Source of the DNA: Streptomyces sp. NBC_01210
Lineage (GTDB): Bacteria; Actinomycetota; Actinomycetes; Streptomycetales; Streptomycetaceae
DNA length: 64,000 nucleotides
Assembly: GCF_036010325.1 (NCBI RefSeq)
Contig: NZ_CP108549.1
Location: forward strand, 1,054,001 to 1,118,000
Direction of reading: 5' to 3'
The position numbers and the translations under genes are program-made. Positions 35,953 to 44,113 of this stretch are shown here, one piece after another. The stretch's first letter is position 1. Each line of letters begins with the position of its first letter. The notes below the pieces were generated by a model. That model had not been told where the DNA came from. It worked only from the letters and a program-made list of their open reading frames with translations, and ran no database searches.

Positions 35953-36987
35953 TCAGCCGACGGGGACGCCGGCCTCCAGGTTGAGCACGGTCCCGCGCTC
36001 GCGCGCGCGCAGTGCCCAGCGCAGGCGTTCGTAACGGGGCGGCGGCAGCAGTTCCGCCGCCTCCTCCTCGCCGACGAACCGCCAGCCGCGCAGCTCCGAT
36101 CCGGGCAGCAGCACCCGCCGCGCCTCACCGCTCGGCAGCCGGCCGCCGTCGAAGAGCAGCCGCAGTCCGCCGAATCCCGGCGGCCGCGGCGGCTCCCAGT
36201 CGACCACCAACAGCCTGGGCACCTCCCCGAGTTCGATGCCGAGCTCTTCGGTGACCTCGCGCATCCCCGCGCGTGCCGGTGCCTCGCCGCGCTCCACCAC
36301 CCCGCCGGGGAACTCCCAGCCCGGCTTGTAGGTGGGGTCGACGAGCAGCACCCGGTCCGCCTCGTCGAAGAGCAGCACTCCGGCGGCGAGAGTTTCGGCG
36401 CTCGGCTCGGGCGTCTGGACGATCTCGCAGGCCGCGGCGGCCCCGGTCCGTACCGCTTCGGCGATCCGCTGCGCCGTCTCCTGCGGATCCAGCCGGCTGG
36501 TGTCGATGACGTGCGCGTCCGCGCTGATCCAGTCGAGGGCCGCGAGATAGGGCTCGATGTGTTCGTACGCCCACTGTCTGACGCGCTGTTCGGCGTCGGG
36601 GATGTCCGGCTCCTCGCGGTTGGCTATCCGCTCGCGCAGGATCGTTTCACCCGGGGACAGCAGCACATGGCGCACCGAGATCCTGCGGGAGGCGAGCCCG
36701 CCGAAGATCTCGTCGCGGTACTCCTGGCGCAGCAGCGTCATCGGCACCACCAGCACCCCGCCCAGCTCGGCGAGCAGCGCCGCGGCGGTGTCCACCACGA
36801 GCCGCCGCCAGATCGGCAGATCCTGATAGTCGCTCACCTCGGCGAGCCGCTTCTGGGGCAGCTGGTGGCCGAGAGAGCCGCCGATCAGTTCGGGGTCGTA
36901 GAACGTGCTGTTCGGGATCAGATCGATCAGTTCGCGTGCGGTACTGGTCTTGCCCGCTCCGAACGCACCGTTGATCCAGACGATCAC
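35953..36987 (-). CDS. P-loop kinase-like ATPase fused to a NUDIX hydrolase
   Basis: A 344-residue two-domain protein. Residues 1-170 are a small AAA/nucleotide-kinase-like P-loop domain with Walker A NGAFGAGKTS and a distant HVLLSPGETILRERI helix. Residues 195-344 are a NUDIX fold with the signature GGVVERGEAPARAGMREVTE, continuing ELG. Streptomyces have stand-alone AAA proteins starting IVWINGAFG that are thought to act in phosphotransfer, and the fusion suggests a linked two-step nucleotide reaction; this is inference. The GTG at 36985-36987 follows AGGGGGAAC. Confidence 0.88.
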   Translation of the reverse strand: MIVWINGAFGAGKTSTARELIDLIPNSTFYDPELIGGSLGHQLPQKRLAEVSDYQDLPIWRRLVVDTAAALLAELGGVLVVPMTLLRQEYRDEIFGGLASRRISVRHVLLSPGETILRERIANREEPDIPDAEQRVRQWAYEHIEPYLAALDWISADAHVIDTSRLDPQETAQRIAEAVRTGAAAACEIVQTPEPSAETLAAGVLLFDEADRVLLVDPTYKPGWEFPGGVVERGEAPARAGMREVTEELGIELGEVPRLLVVDWEPPRPPGFGGLRLLFDGGRLPSGEARRVLLPGSELRGWRFVGEEEAAELLPPPRYERLRWALRARERGTVLNLEAGVPVG

Positions 36988-37217
36988 GGTTCCCCCTCTG
37001 CCGTAGCCCCCAGTGGATTGCCCGCAACACCCTGCCACGGAAACCCGTTGCAGGAACCGGCCGGTTGATCACGTACACAACTGTGGCCGTGCTGTTGCCG
37101 GTTCACCACCACCGTCCCGCGCCCTGACGCGTCTCACCATACGAACGGATGCCCCCGCCGGGCCGTGACACCCGGGCGCGGAGCGTCGTTGGAGCGGGAG
37201 AGACAAGGGGGTGCGGG

Positions 37218-37394
37218 ATGCGCCGTACGGTGTTGGAGCAGTTTCCCGCCGGGGGTCCGCGCGGAAGCTGGCCGGCCGAGGAGTTCGCACGGGCACGCCG
37301 GGACGAGGGGCTGGCGGCGGAGGTCGTGATGGACCTCGAATCGGATGCCTTCCTGGTGGTCGTTCCGCAGCGGACCGCGGATGCGATGGTCTAG
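37218..37394 (+). CDS. Small hypothetical protein, 58 residues
   Basis: A short acidic protein starting MRRTVLEQFPAGGPRG at the ATG at 37218, with GGGGGTGCGGG just upstream as a ribosome site. A helix (SWPAEEFARARRDEGL) is followed by a beta strand (AFLVVVP). No membrane segment or cysteine is present. I do not recognise the family. The good ribosome site and the strong hairpin 6 bp after its stop support it as a real gene. Confidence 0.6.
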   Translation: MRRTVLEQFPAGGPRGSWPAEEFARARRDEGLAAEVVMDLESDAFLVVVPQRTADAMV

Positions 37395-37399
37395 CGCCA

Positions 37400-37430
37400 C
37401 GGCTTCCGCCCCGGGCCGGGACGGAAGCCG
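37400..37430. terminator. Bidirectional hairpin terminator
   Basis: CGGCTTCCG pairs with CGGAAGCCG (9 bp), then inside, after one mismatch, CCCGG with CCGGG around a single G. It separates the small plus-strand gene from the minus-strand sugar transporter operon. Confidence 0.85.
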
Positions 37431-37444
37431 GCCTGCCGTCCGAC

Positions 37445-38365
37445 TCAGCCCTTGGTGGAGCCGAGGGTGAGCCCGGCGATGAAGTGGCGCTGGAGCAGCA
37501 GGAAGACCAGCAGCGTCGGCAGTGCCACGATCACCGAACCCGCCGCCAGCAGGTTGTAGTCGGTGAAGAACTGACCGCGGAGGTTGTTCAGCGCCGACGT
37601 GATGGGCAGCTTGTCGCCGTCGGAGATGAAGACGAGAGCCCAGAGGAAGTCGTTGTACATCCAGGTGAACTGCAGCGTGCCGAGCGCCGCGAGGGCGGGG
37701 CGGCAGAGCGGCAGCGTGATGCGCCAGTACTGCGTCCACACACTCGCGCCGTCCACGATCGCCGCCTCCAGGATCTCCTGCGGCAGGGTGCGCATGAAGT
37801 TGGCGAGGACGAAGACACAGAACCCGATCTGGAAGCCGACCTGGACGGAGATGACGGCCCAGTACGAGTCGAACATCGTCATCGAGTCGGACATCCAGTA
37901 CGGCAACGGGATGCGGTTGAACAGGACGTACAGCGGAGTGACGATCACCTGCTGGGGCAGCAGATTGCCGGCGGTGAAGAGCATCAGCAGCACGATCGAG
38001 CCGCGCATCCTCAGCCGCGACACGGCGAAGGCGACGAAGGAGGCGAAGAAGAGCGCGAGCAGCACTCCCGGCACGGCGATGATCAGGGTGTTGATGAAGT
38101 ACTTCATCATCCCCGAGTCGCTGAAGGCCTGTTGGTAGTAGTCGAAGGAGAGCTTCTTCGGCAGCGAGAAGTAGCCGTGCTCGGAGGTCTCGTCGTACGG
38201 CCGCAGCGAGGCGTACACCGCGAGCAGCAGGGGCGCCAGGAAGGCCAGCGAGACAGTCATCAGAAACGCGTGCACCCCGAGCCGGCCGGGGCGCAGGGCG
38301 CGCCTGCGGGGCGGTGGGGCCGCGGCCGGTGTGGTGGCGGGCGCCGGGGCGGTGTCGATCGTCAT
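37445..38365 (-). CDS. Carbohydrate ABC transporter permease (MalG-like)
   Basis: A 306-residue permease with six membrane helices. The EAA loop that contacts the ATPase is EAAIVDGASVWTQYWRITLP. It ends in LTLGSTKG, as usual for CUT1-type MalG subunits. A Pro/Ala-rich cytoplasmic head precedes helix 1. Its ATG overlaps the stop of the upstream permease by 4 bp. It forms the membrane channel with that permease and receives substrate from the Tat-exported binding protein. No ATPase gene lies in the locus, so a shared MsiK-type ATPase is presumably used. Confidence 0.93.
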   Translation of the reverse strand: MTIDTAPAPATTPAAAPPPRRRALRPGRLGVHAFLMTVSLAFLAPLLLAVYASLRPYDETSEHGYFSLPKKLSFDYYQQAFSDSGMMKYFINTLIIAVPGVLLALFFASFVAFAVSRLRMRGSIVLLMLFTAGNLLPQQVIVTPLYVLFNRIPLPYWMSDSMTMFDSYWAVISVQVGFQIGFCVFVLANFMRTLPQEILEAAIVDGASVWTQYWRITLPLCRPALAALGTLQFTWMYNDFLWALVFISDGDKLPITSALNNLRGQFFTDYNLLAAGSVIVALPTLLVFLLLQRHFIAGLTLGSTKG

Positions 38366-39270
38366 CGGTTCTTCTCCCCACGGATCTCCTGGACCAGATA
38401 CGTCACGACGAATCCCATGGAGACAAGCAGCAGCACCACGGCGATCGCGGAACCGAAGCCGATCCGGCTGGCCTCGCCGATGATGTTGTCGGTGACGAGG
38501 ACCGAGAGCAGCTCCAGGCCGTTTCTGCCTTTGTTGACGGCGTAGACGATGTCGAAGGCGCGCAGCGCCTCGATGACAGTGATGACGCCGACGATGACAT
38601 TGACGGGCCGCAAGGTCGGGAAGACGACACGGAAGAAGGTCTGCCGCTCGCTCGCACCGTCGATGGCGGCGGCTTCCTTCAGCGAGGGGTCGACGGCTTT
38701 GAGGCCGGCCAGGTAGAGGATCATGACATAGCCGGTGTGCCGCCAGGCCGCGGCCAGCAGGATCATCCAGATGTTGAGGTCGGGATCGCCGAGCCAGTCG
38801 GTGGGGTTCTCGGTGTCCGCGAGGATCGCGTTGAGCGCGCCCTGGTCGCGGGAGAAGACCAGTTGGGCGATGAAGCCGACGACGGCGAGCGAGAGCACCA
38901 CCGGCATGTAGAGCGTCGACTGGTAGAAGCGGCTGAACCGTACGCCCCGGTCGATGAGGACGGCCAGCAGCAGTCCGAACGGGGTCGCGATCAGTCCGAG
39001 GAAGGCCAGCCAGAGCAGGTTGTGGCGGGCGGCGGGCCAGAACTGCGGATAGTTGGTGAAGAGGTTCTCGTAGTTCTTCGTGCCGACCCAGTGGATGTCT
39101 CCGATGCCGTCCCAGCTGGTGAAGGAGAGCACGATGGAGGCGAGGGTCGGCCCCCACACGATGGCCACGTCGAGCAGGATCGGTATGCCCAGCAGCACGC
39201 CGAGTACGGCGAGGTCGCGGCGGGTGAACCGCCGCGGACCTCGTCGAGCGGCGCGCCGCGGGGTGCTCAC
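38362..39270 (-). CDS. Carbohydrate ABC transporter permease (MalF-like)
   Basis: A 302-residue permease with six membrane helices. The EAA loop is KEAAAIDGASERQTFFRVVF. The segment VLSFTSWDGIGDIHWVGTKN, following helix 1, is typical of MalF/UgpA-type subunits. I chose the GTG at 39268-39270 (VSTPRRAARRGP) over the ATG at 39384 because the intervening stretch contains a strong hairpin (39333-39350) and is Pro-rich without family similarity. It is translated with its partner permease (ATGA overlap). Confidence 0.88.
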   Translation of the reverse strand: MSTPRRAARRGPRRFTRRDLAVLGVLLGIPILLDVAIVWGPTLASIVLSFTSWDGIGDIHWVGTKNYENLFTNYPQFWPAARHNLLWLAFLGLIATPFGLLLAVLIDRGVRFSRFYQSTLYMPVVLSLAVVGFIAQLVFSRDQGALNAILADTENPTDWLGDPDLNIWMILLAAAWRHTGYVMILYLAGLKAVDPSLKEAAAIDGASERQTFFRVVFPTLRPVNVIVGVITVIEALRAFDIVYAVNKGRNGLELLSVLVTDNIIGEASRIGFGSAIAVVLLLVSMGFVVTYLVQEIRGEKNR

Positions 39271-39332
39271 TCTCGTTCGCCCCGCGGTGTCGTTCGGGGT
39301 GCCCCGGTCGGCCTGCGGTTCCGGCCGGGGGT

Positions 39333-39350
39333 CCGGGGGCTGTCCCCCGG
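39333..39350 (-). terminator. Intercistronic hairpin between binding-protein and permease genes
   Basis: CCGGGGG-CTGT-CCCCCGG. A hairpin here could let most transcripts end after the binding-protein gene, giving more binding protein than permease, as is common in ABC import operons. The same arm sequence recurs at 61677-61694. Confidence 0.65.
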
Positions 39351-39405
39351 GAGATTGCAGCAGCGGCACGGGTGGTGGCTCCAAGTCGGTTTCGGCCGGT
39401 GTCAG

Positions 39406-40758
39406 TCAGTCTTCGGAGGCAAAGATGGTCTTCTTCTGCCGCTCGATGCTGTTGACCAACCCATCCACGTCCTTCGGCTTGTTGATGAAGGTCTGAATGG
39501 CCGGGATCATCACGGTCGAGGAGAAGTCCGGCCTCGTGTCCCGGTCCAGGAACTGCGAGATCTGCTTGGCGCCCGAGACGAGTTCGACGGCCTTCTTCTG
39601 CAGCGGGGAGTACTTCGAGATGTCGGCCTGGTCGCTCACGGCGATGTTGTTGGGGTCACTGGCGAGATAGATGTCCTCCGCCTTGCCCGTGGCCAGCCAC
39701 TTGAGCAGGTCCTTGGCGCTCTCCAGGCTCTTGTCGTTCTTGAGGTCCTTCGACTTCTTCGCGAGCAGGAACCCGTCGATGGGCGCCTCGACCGCGTCCT
39801 GGCCGTGCTCGGGATTGATCACCGGGAACGGGAAGAAGTCGATGTCGGCCTGCTCGCCCTTGGGGAACTGGGCGCCGGGGTGCGGGAGTCCGAAGACCGC
39901 CATGCCCGCCTGCTTCTTCTGCAGACTGGTCGCGGCCTCCTGCCAGGTGCGGCCGTTGGCTCCGGGCTGGCAGTACGGGAGGATGCTGCGCCAGGTGTCG
40001 AAGACGTCCTTGACGCGCTTGTCGGTCCACGCCTCCTTGCCCGCCATCAGGTTCTTGTGGAACTCGTATCCGTTGCTGCGCATGTTGATGTAGTCGAACG
40101 TGCCCATCGCCGGCCAGCCGTCCTTGTCGCAGAACGCGATGGGGACGAGCTTGTCCTTCTGCATCTGCTTGGCGAGCGCTATGTACTCGTCGAGCGTCTT
40201 GGGAGCCTGGTAGCCGTGCTGCTCGAAGACGCTCTTCCGGTGGAAGACGGCCCATGGGTAGTAGTAGTACGGCGTGAGGTACTGCTTGCCGTCCTCACCC
40301 GTGGACTGGGCCTTCAGCGCCGGCGAGAAGCCCTGGTAGCCCGCCCAGTTGTCGCTGATGTCGTGCAACAGGCCCTTCTTGGCGAAGAACTGCATGCGGT
40401 AGCCCGCGAACCACATGAAGACGGAGTCCGGCTTGCCCTGCAGGTAGCGGTTGATGTTCTCCTGGAAGGTGTTGTGGTCAACGGTGTTGACCTTGATCTT
40501 CCGTCCGTCCTTCGACTGCTTGCCGTATGCGGAGAACGCGTCGGCGAAAGCCTTCTTCGGCACCGGGTCGGACGAGTTGGACCCCAAAGTGATGGTCTTG
40601 CCGTCCCCGCCGGGCCCACTGCCGCACGCGGCGAGCAGCGAGGGCAGCGCGACCGCACCTGCACCCGCCGCTGCGCCACGCAGCAGATTCCGCCGGGACA
40701 TCCGATGTCCTGCCACGCTCCCGGGCGCGGCGGAACCGTTGAACGATGACTGCGCCAT
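39406..40758 (-). CDS. Sugar-binding lipoprotein of ABC importer (Tat-exported)
   Basis: A 450-residue CUT1-type solute-binding protein. The signal peptide has a twin-arginine motif (MSRRNLLRG), a hydrophobic core and lipobox LLAAC, so it is folded before export and lipid-anchored on the outer membrane face. The mature part has the usual DITLGSN-like first strand (KTITLGSNSSD) and many aromatic residues (YLTPYYYYPWAVF) that would stack on sugars. The ATG at 40756-40758 follows GGAGGAGGGG. Position next to a secreted alpha-galactosidase suggests it takes up galactosides such as melibiose or raffinose-type sugars; that is inference. Confidence 0.92.
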   Translation of the reverse strand: MAQSSFNGSAAPGSVAGHRMSRRNLLRGAAAGAGAVALPSLLAACGSGPGGDGKTITLGSNSSDPVPKKAFADAFSAYGKQSKDGRKIKVNTVDHNTFQENINRYLQGKPDSVFMWFAGYRMQFFAKKGLLHDISDNWAGYQGFSPALKAQSTGEDGKQYLTPYYYYPWAVFHRKSVFEQHGYQAPKTLDEYIALAKQMQKDKLVPIAFCDKDGWPAMGTFDYINMRSNGYEFHKNLMAGKEAWTDKRVKDVFDTWRSILPYCQPGANGRTWQEAATSLQKKQAGMAVFGLPHPGAQFPKGEQADIDFFPFPVINPEHGQDAVEAPIDGFLLAKKSKDLKNDKSLESAKDLLKWLATGKAEDIYLASDPNNIAVSDQADISKYSPLQKKAVELVSGAKQISQFLDRDTRPDFSSTVMIPAIQTFINKPKDVDGLVNSIERQKKTIFASED

Positions 40759-40968
40759 GTCCCCTCCTCCGGGGTGCAACTCAACACAACCCAACGCGAG
40801 AATTGGATCTCACTCCCAGAAAGGGGTGTCGTCAAGGGTTTTGGCGAGACATCGAACAACCGTTACCGCATCTCTTCCAACAGACTCCAACACGGCCTAC
40901 CGTAAACGCTCGCGACTGACACGTACATGCCGCCATCCCAAAATGCGCGAGTACGGAGGAACGTTACG
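40759..40968. promoter_or_regulatory. Divergent promoter of transporter operon and alpha-galactosidase
   Basis: A 210-bp region. TCCAACA occurs twice as a 10-bp-spaced direct repeat near 40875-40891. ACAACCGTTA (40856-40865) resembles half of the LacI operator ACAACGTTGT found at 44,044, and AACGTT lies directly before the galactosidase start. LacI control is plausible but not shown. Confidence 0.45.
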
Positions 40969-43032
40969 ATGCGTCACCTTCCCACCCGCAGTACCCGCCA
41001 CAGAGTCGTCGGAGCGCTGGCCGCCGCGCTGCTCGGCGCGGCGGGGCTGGGCACACCGGCTCTCGCCGCCGGTGCCCCGGCCGCCCCGGCCGCTCCCCCG
41101 GCCGCGGCCCCGGCCGCGGCCCCACAGCTCGACGAAGGGCTCGCCCTGACCCCTCCGATGGGGTTCAACAACTGGAACTCGACCCACTGCAGGGCGGAGT
41201 TCAACGAGGCGATGGTCAAGGGAATCGCCGGTATCTTCGTCGAGAGGGGCCTCAAGGCCGCCGGCTATCAGTACGTCAATCTCGACGACTGCTGGGTGCT
41301 GCCGCAGCGCGACACGAACGGCAAGCTGGTGCCCGACCCGGTGCGCTTCCCCAACGGGATCAAGGCCGTGGCCGACTATGTCCACTCCAAGGGGCTGAAG
41401 TTCGGCATCTACACCAGCGCCGGGACCAAGACCTGCAACACCGCGGGCTTTCCCGGCGGACTCGGCCACGAGTACAGCGACGCGCAGCAGTTCGCCGACT
41501 GGGGCGTCGACTACCTCAAGTACGACAACTGCAACAACCAGGGTGTGGACGCCGAACTCCGCTACAACACGATGCGGGACGCGGTGAAGGCCGCCGCTGA
41601 GACAACGGGACGTCCCATCGTCTACAACATCTGCGAGTGGGGACAGAACAAGCCCTGGGAGTGGGCCACCGGAGTAGGTCAACTGTGGCGCACCACCGGC
41701 GACATCAGCGACAACTGGGGCTCCATGCTGTCGATCATGAAGAAGAACCTGCCGCTGGCTCAGTACGCGGGACCCGGTCACTGGAACGACCCCGACATGC
41801 TGGAGGTCGGCAACGGCGGGATGACGGGCACCGAGTACCGCTCCCACTTCTCCATGTGGTCGATCATGGCGTCGCCGCTGCTCATCGGCTCCGATCTGCG
41901 CAAGGCGCCCGCAGCGGCCTTCGAGATCCTCGGCAACCGCGAGGTCATCGCGGTCGACCAGGACCCGCTCGGCAAGCAGGGCACCGTGATCAGCTCCGAA
42001 GGCGGCCGCTGGGTGGTGGCCAAGGAGATGGCGGACGGCAGCCGCACGGTCGCGCTCTTCAACGAGAACAGCAGCCCGCAGCGGATCGCCACCACGGCCG
42101 AGGCCGCCGGCCTGCCCGACGCCGCCGGCTACCGGCTGCGCGATCTGTGGCAGCACACCGACGCCAACACCGCGGGCACGATCTCGGCGACGGTGCCCGC
42201 GCACGGCACGGTGCTGGTGCGCGTCTCGACGGACCGGAAGTGGGCGCTGCTGCCGCCCGCCCTCGAAGTGAACGCCGACGAGGGCCTGATGGCCGAGGCC
42301 GGCGAGACCGCGGAGCTCACCTCGACCGTCACCGATCTGGGCCGTACGCCCGCGCTCGCCGTCTCCGTATCCCTGACCGGACCCGAAGGCTGGCGGATCA
42401 AGGCCACCTCCAGGTCCGCCACTCCGGCGCTCGCCGGCGGCAGCAGACTCACGACCGGCTGGGAGGTCGTCGTGCCGCGGACCACCCCGACCGGCTCGTA
42501 CGGACTGACACTGACGACCAAGTACCACTCGCTGACCGGACAGCGGCTCACCACCTCGGCACCGGCGAGCGTGCATGTGGTCGTGGCGCCGCCCGCGGGC
42601 CGGACGTATCTCAGTGATCTCGGCGCACTGAGCGCGGAGAACGGCTGGGGTCCCATGGAGAAGGACACCAGCAACGGCGAGAGCAAGGCCGGCGACGGCA
42701 AGCCGATCACCATCGGCGGCCAGGTCTTCGCCAAGGGCCTCGGTGTGCACGCCGCGAGCGCCGTGGCGTACTACGCGGGCCGTAGGTGCACCACCGTCAC
42801 CGCGCAGGTCGGCCTGGACGACGAGAAGGGGGCGAAGGGCACGGTCGCCTTCGAGATCTGGGCGGACGGGAAGAAGGCCGCCTCGACGGACGTACTGACC
42901 AACGCCATGCCCGCACAGCCGATTTCGGCGGATGTCAGTGGTGCGAAGGTCGTACGTCTGGTGGTCACCGACGGCGGTGACGGGGTCGACTCCGACCACG
43001 CCGACTGGGCCGACCTCAGGATCGGCTGCTGA
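40969..43032 (+). CDS. Secreted GH27 alpha-galactosidase with NEW3 and NPCBM domains
   Basis: A 687-residue secreted enzyme. After a signal peptide (cut near LGTPALAAGA) and Ala/Pro linker, the GH27 catalytic domain starts at LALTPPMGFNNWN. Catalytic residues by family position are nucleophile Asp186 in YLKYDNC and acid/base Asp276 in WNDPDMLEVG. Then come the C-terminal beta domain, an alpha-galactosidase NEW3 domain (about 430-540) and a galactose-binding-like NPCBM domain (YLSDLGALSAENGWGP to the end, with FAKGLGVHA). It frees terminal alpha-galactose from oligosaccharides or galactomannan. GGAGGA lies 9 bases before ATG 40969. It is divergent from the importer and overlaps the convergent ROK gene by 17 bp. 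Confidence 0.94.
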   Translation: MRHLPTRSTRHRVVGALAAALLGAAGLGTPALAAGAPAAPAAPPAAAPAAAPQLDEGLALTPPMGFNNWNSTHCRAEFNEAMVKGIAGIFVERGLKAAGYQYVNLDDCWVLPQRDTNGKLVPDPVRFPNGIKAVADYVHSKGLKFGIYTSAGTKTCNTAGFPGGLGHEYSDAQQFADWGVDYLKYDNCNNQGVDAELRYNTMRDAVKAAAETTGRPIVYNICEWGQNKPWEWATGVGQLWRTTGDISDNWGSMLSIMKKNLPLAQYAGPGHWNDPDMLEVGNGGMTGTEYRSHFSMWSIMASPLLIGSDLRKAPAAAFEILGNREVIAVDQDPLGKQGTVISSEGGRWVVAKEMADGSRTVALFNENSSPQRIATTAEAAGLPDAAGYRLRDLWQHTDANTAGTISATVPAHGTVLVRVSTDRKWALLPPALEVNADEGLMAEAGETAELTSTVTDLGRTPALAVSVSLTGPEGWRIKATSRSATPALAGGSRLTTGWEVVVPRTTPTGSYGLTLTTKYHSLTGQRLTTSAPASVHVVVAPPAGRTYLSDLGALSAENGWGPMEKDTSNGESKAGDGKPITIGGQVFAKGLGVHAASAVAYYAGRRCTTVTAQVGLDDEKGAKGTVAFEIWADGKKAASTDVLTNAMPAQPISADVSGAKVVRLVVTDGGDGVDSDHADWADLRIGC

Positions 43033-43981
43033 CAACCGCTGCCGCCTCGCCGTCACGGCCGAGCGAGGCGGCAGCGGCCGCACCCACCAGACCGGCGTCC
43101 GTGCCCGTCAGGGCCGGAGCCACCGTCAGCCGCTGTACGAAGGAGAGCGTGGCGTAGTCGTGCAGGGCACGGCGCAGCGGCGCGAAGAGCACATCGCCCG
43201 CGCCCGCCACTCCTCCGCCGATGACGGCAATCTCGATCTCGACGAGGGTCGCCGTGGCGGCGATCCCGGCGGCGAGAGCCTGGGCCGCCCGCTCGAAGGA
43301 GGCGACCGCGACCGGGTGTCCGGCCCTGGCGGCGACGGCCACGGCGGCGGCCGAGGTGTCGCCGTCGGCACCGGGCTGCCAGCCGTTCTCCAGCGCCCGG
43401 CGCGCGATGTTCGGGCCGCTGGCGATCCGCTCCACGCAGCCGCGCGCGCCGCACGGGCAGAGATCGCCGTCCAGGTCGACGCTGATGTGGCCGATGTGCC
43501 CGGCGTTGCCGGTGGGTCCCGGATGGAGCTTCCCGCCAAGGACGAGTCCACCGCCGACACCGGTCGAGACCACCATGCACAGGGCGTTGTCGTAGCCGCG
43601 GGCCGCGCCTTGCCAGTGCTCGGCCGCGGTCATCGCGACGCCGTCGCCGACCAGCGCGACGGGCAGCCCGTCGGCGACCCGGCGCACCCGCGCGACCAGC
43701 GGAAAGTCGCGCCAGCCTGGGACATTGACCGGGCTGACCGTACCGGCGGAGGCGTCCACCGGACCAGCGCTGCCGATGCCGACGGCCGAGGCCCGCACCC
43801 AGAGCGGGGAGGCGGCGAGCTCGGCCAGGACCGCCTCGACGGCGCGCATCACGGTGTCGCCGTCCTCACGGGCGGGTGTCGGGCGCTGCGCCCGCAGCAC
43901 AATCCCGCCGCTGCCGTCCACCAACGCGCCGGCGATCTTGGTGCCGCCGATATCGAGCGCGGCGACGAGGTCGGTATGCAT
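43016..43981 (-). CDS. ROK-family sugar kinase
   Basis: A 321-residue kinase. The phosphate-binding motif is LDIGGTKIAGALVD and the sugar site contains GNAGHIGHISVD. The zinc motif is CPCGARGCVERIASGP, and the second ATP site is VSTGVGGGLVLGG. It lacks an HTH, so it is a kinase and not a repressor. In this locus it probably phosphorylates the glucose or other hexose freed by the alpha-galactosidase. It reads away from the LacI gene, and a perfect GACAACGTTGTC operator lies 63 bp upstream of its start. Confidence 0.9.
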   Translation of the reverse strand: MHTDLVAALDIGGTKIAGALVDGSGGIVLRAQRPTPAREDGDTVMRAVEAVLAELAASPLWVRASAVGIGSAGPVDASAGTVSPVNVPGWRDFPLVARVRRVADGLPVALVGDGVAMTAAEHWQGAARGYDNALCMVVSTGVGGGLVLGGKLHPGPTGNAGHIGHISVDLDGDLCPCGARGCVERIASGPNIARRALENGWQPGADGDTSAAAVAVAARAGHPVAVASFERAAQALAAGIAATATLVEIEIAVIGGGVAGAGDVLFAPLRRALHDYATLSFVQRLTVAPALTGTDAGLVGAAAAASLGRDGEAAAVVSSRS

Positions 43982-44043
43982 CGGTGTGGGATCCCCCGGG
44001 GAGCTGTCGGACCTGCGGATTCAGTAACAGTCTCCATTCCCCT

Positions 44044-44055
44044 GACAACGTTGTC
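44044..44055. promoter_or_regulatory. LacI-family operator
   Basis: GACAACGTTGTC, a perfect 12-bp palindrome with the central CG typical of LacI/GalR sites, lies between the ROK kinase and LacI genes and 58 bp before the LacI start. It can control both divergent genes. Confidence 0.75.
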
Positions 44056-44113
44056 CAGGGCCTATGCTCGACGCCACACCCTCGCACACCGGACAACGAC
44101 AGGACAGCGCACC

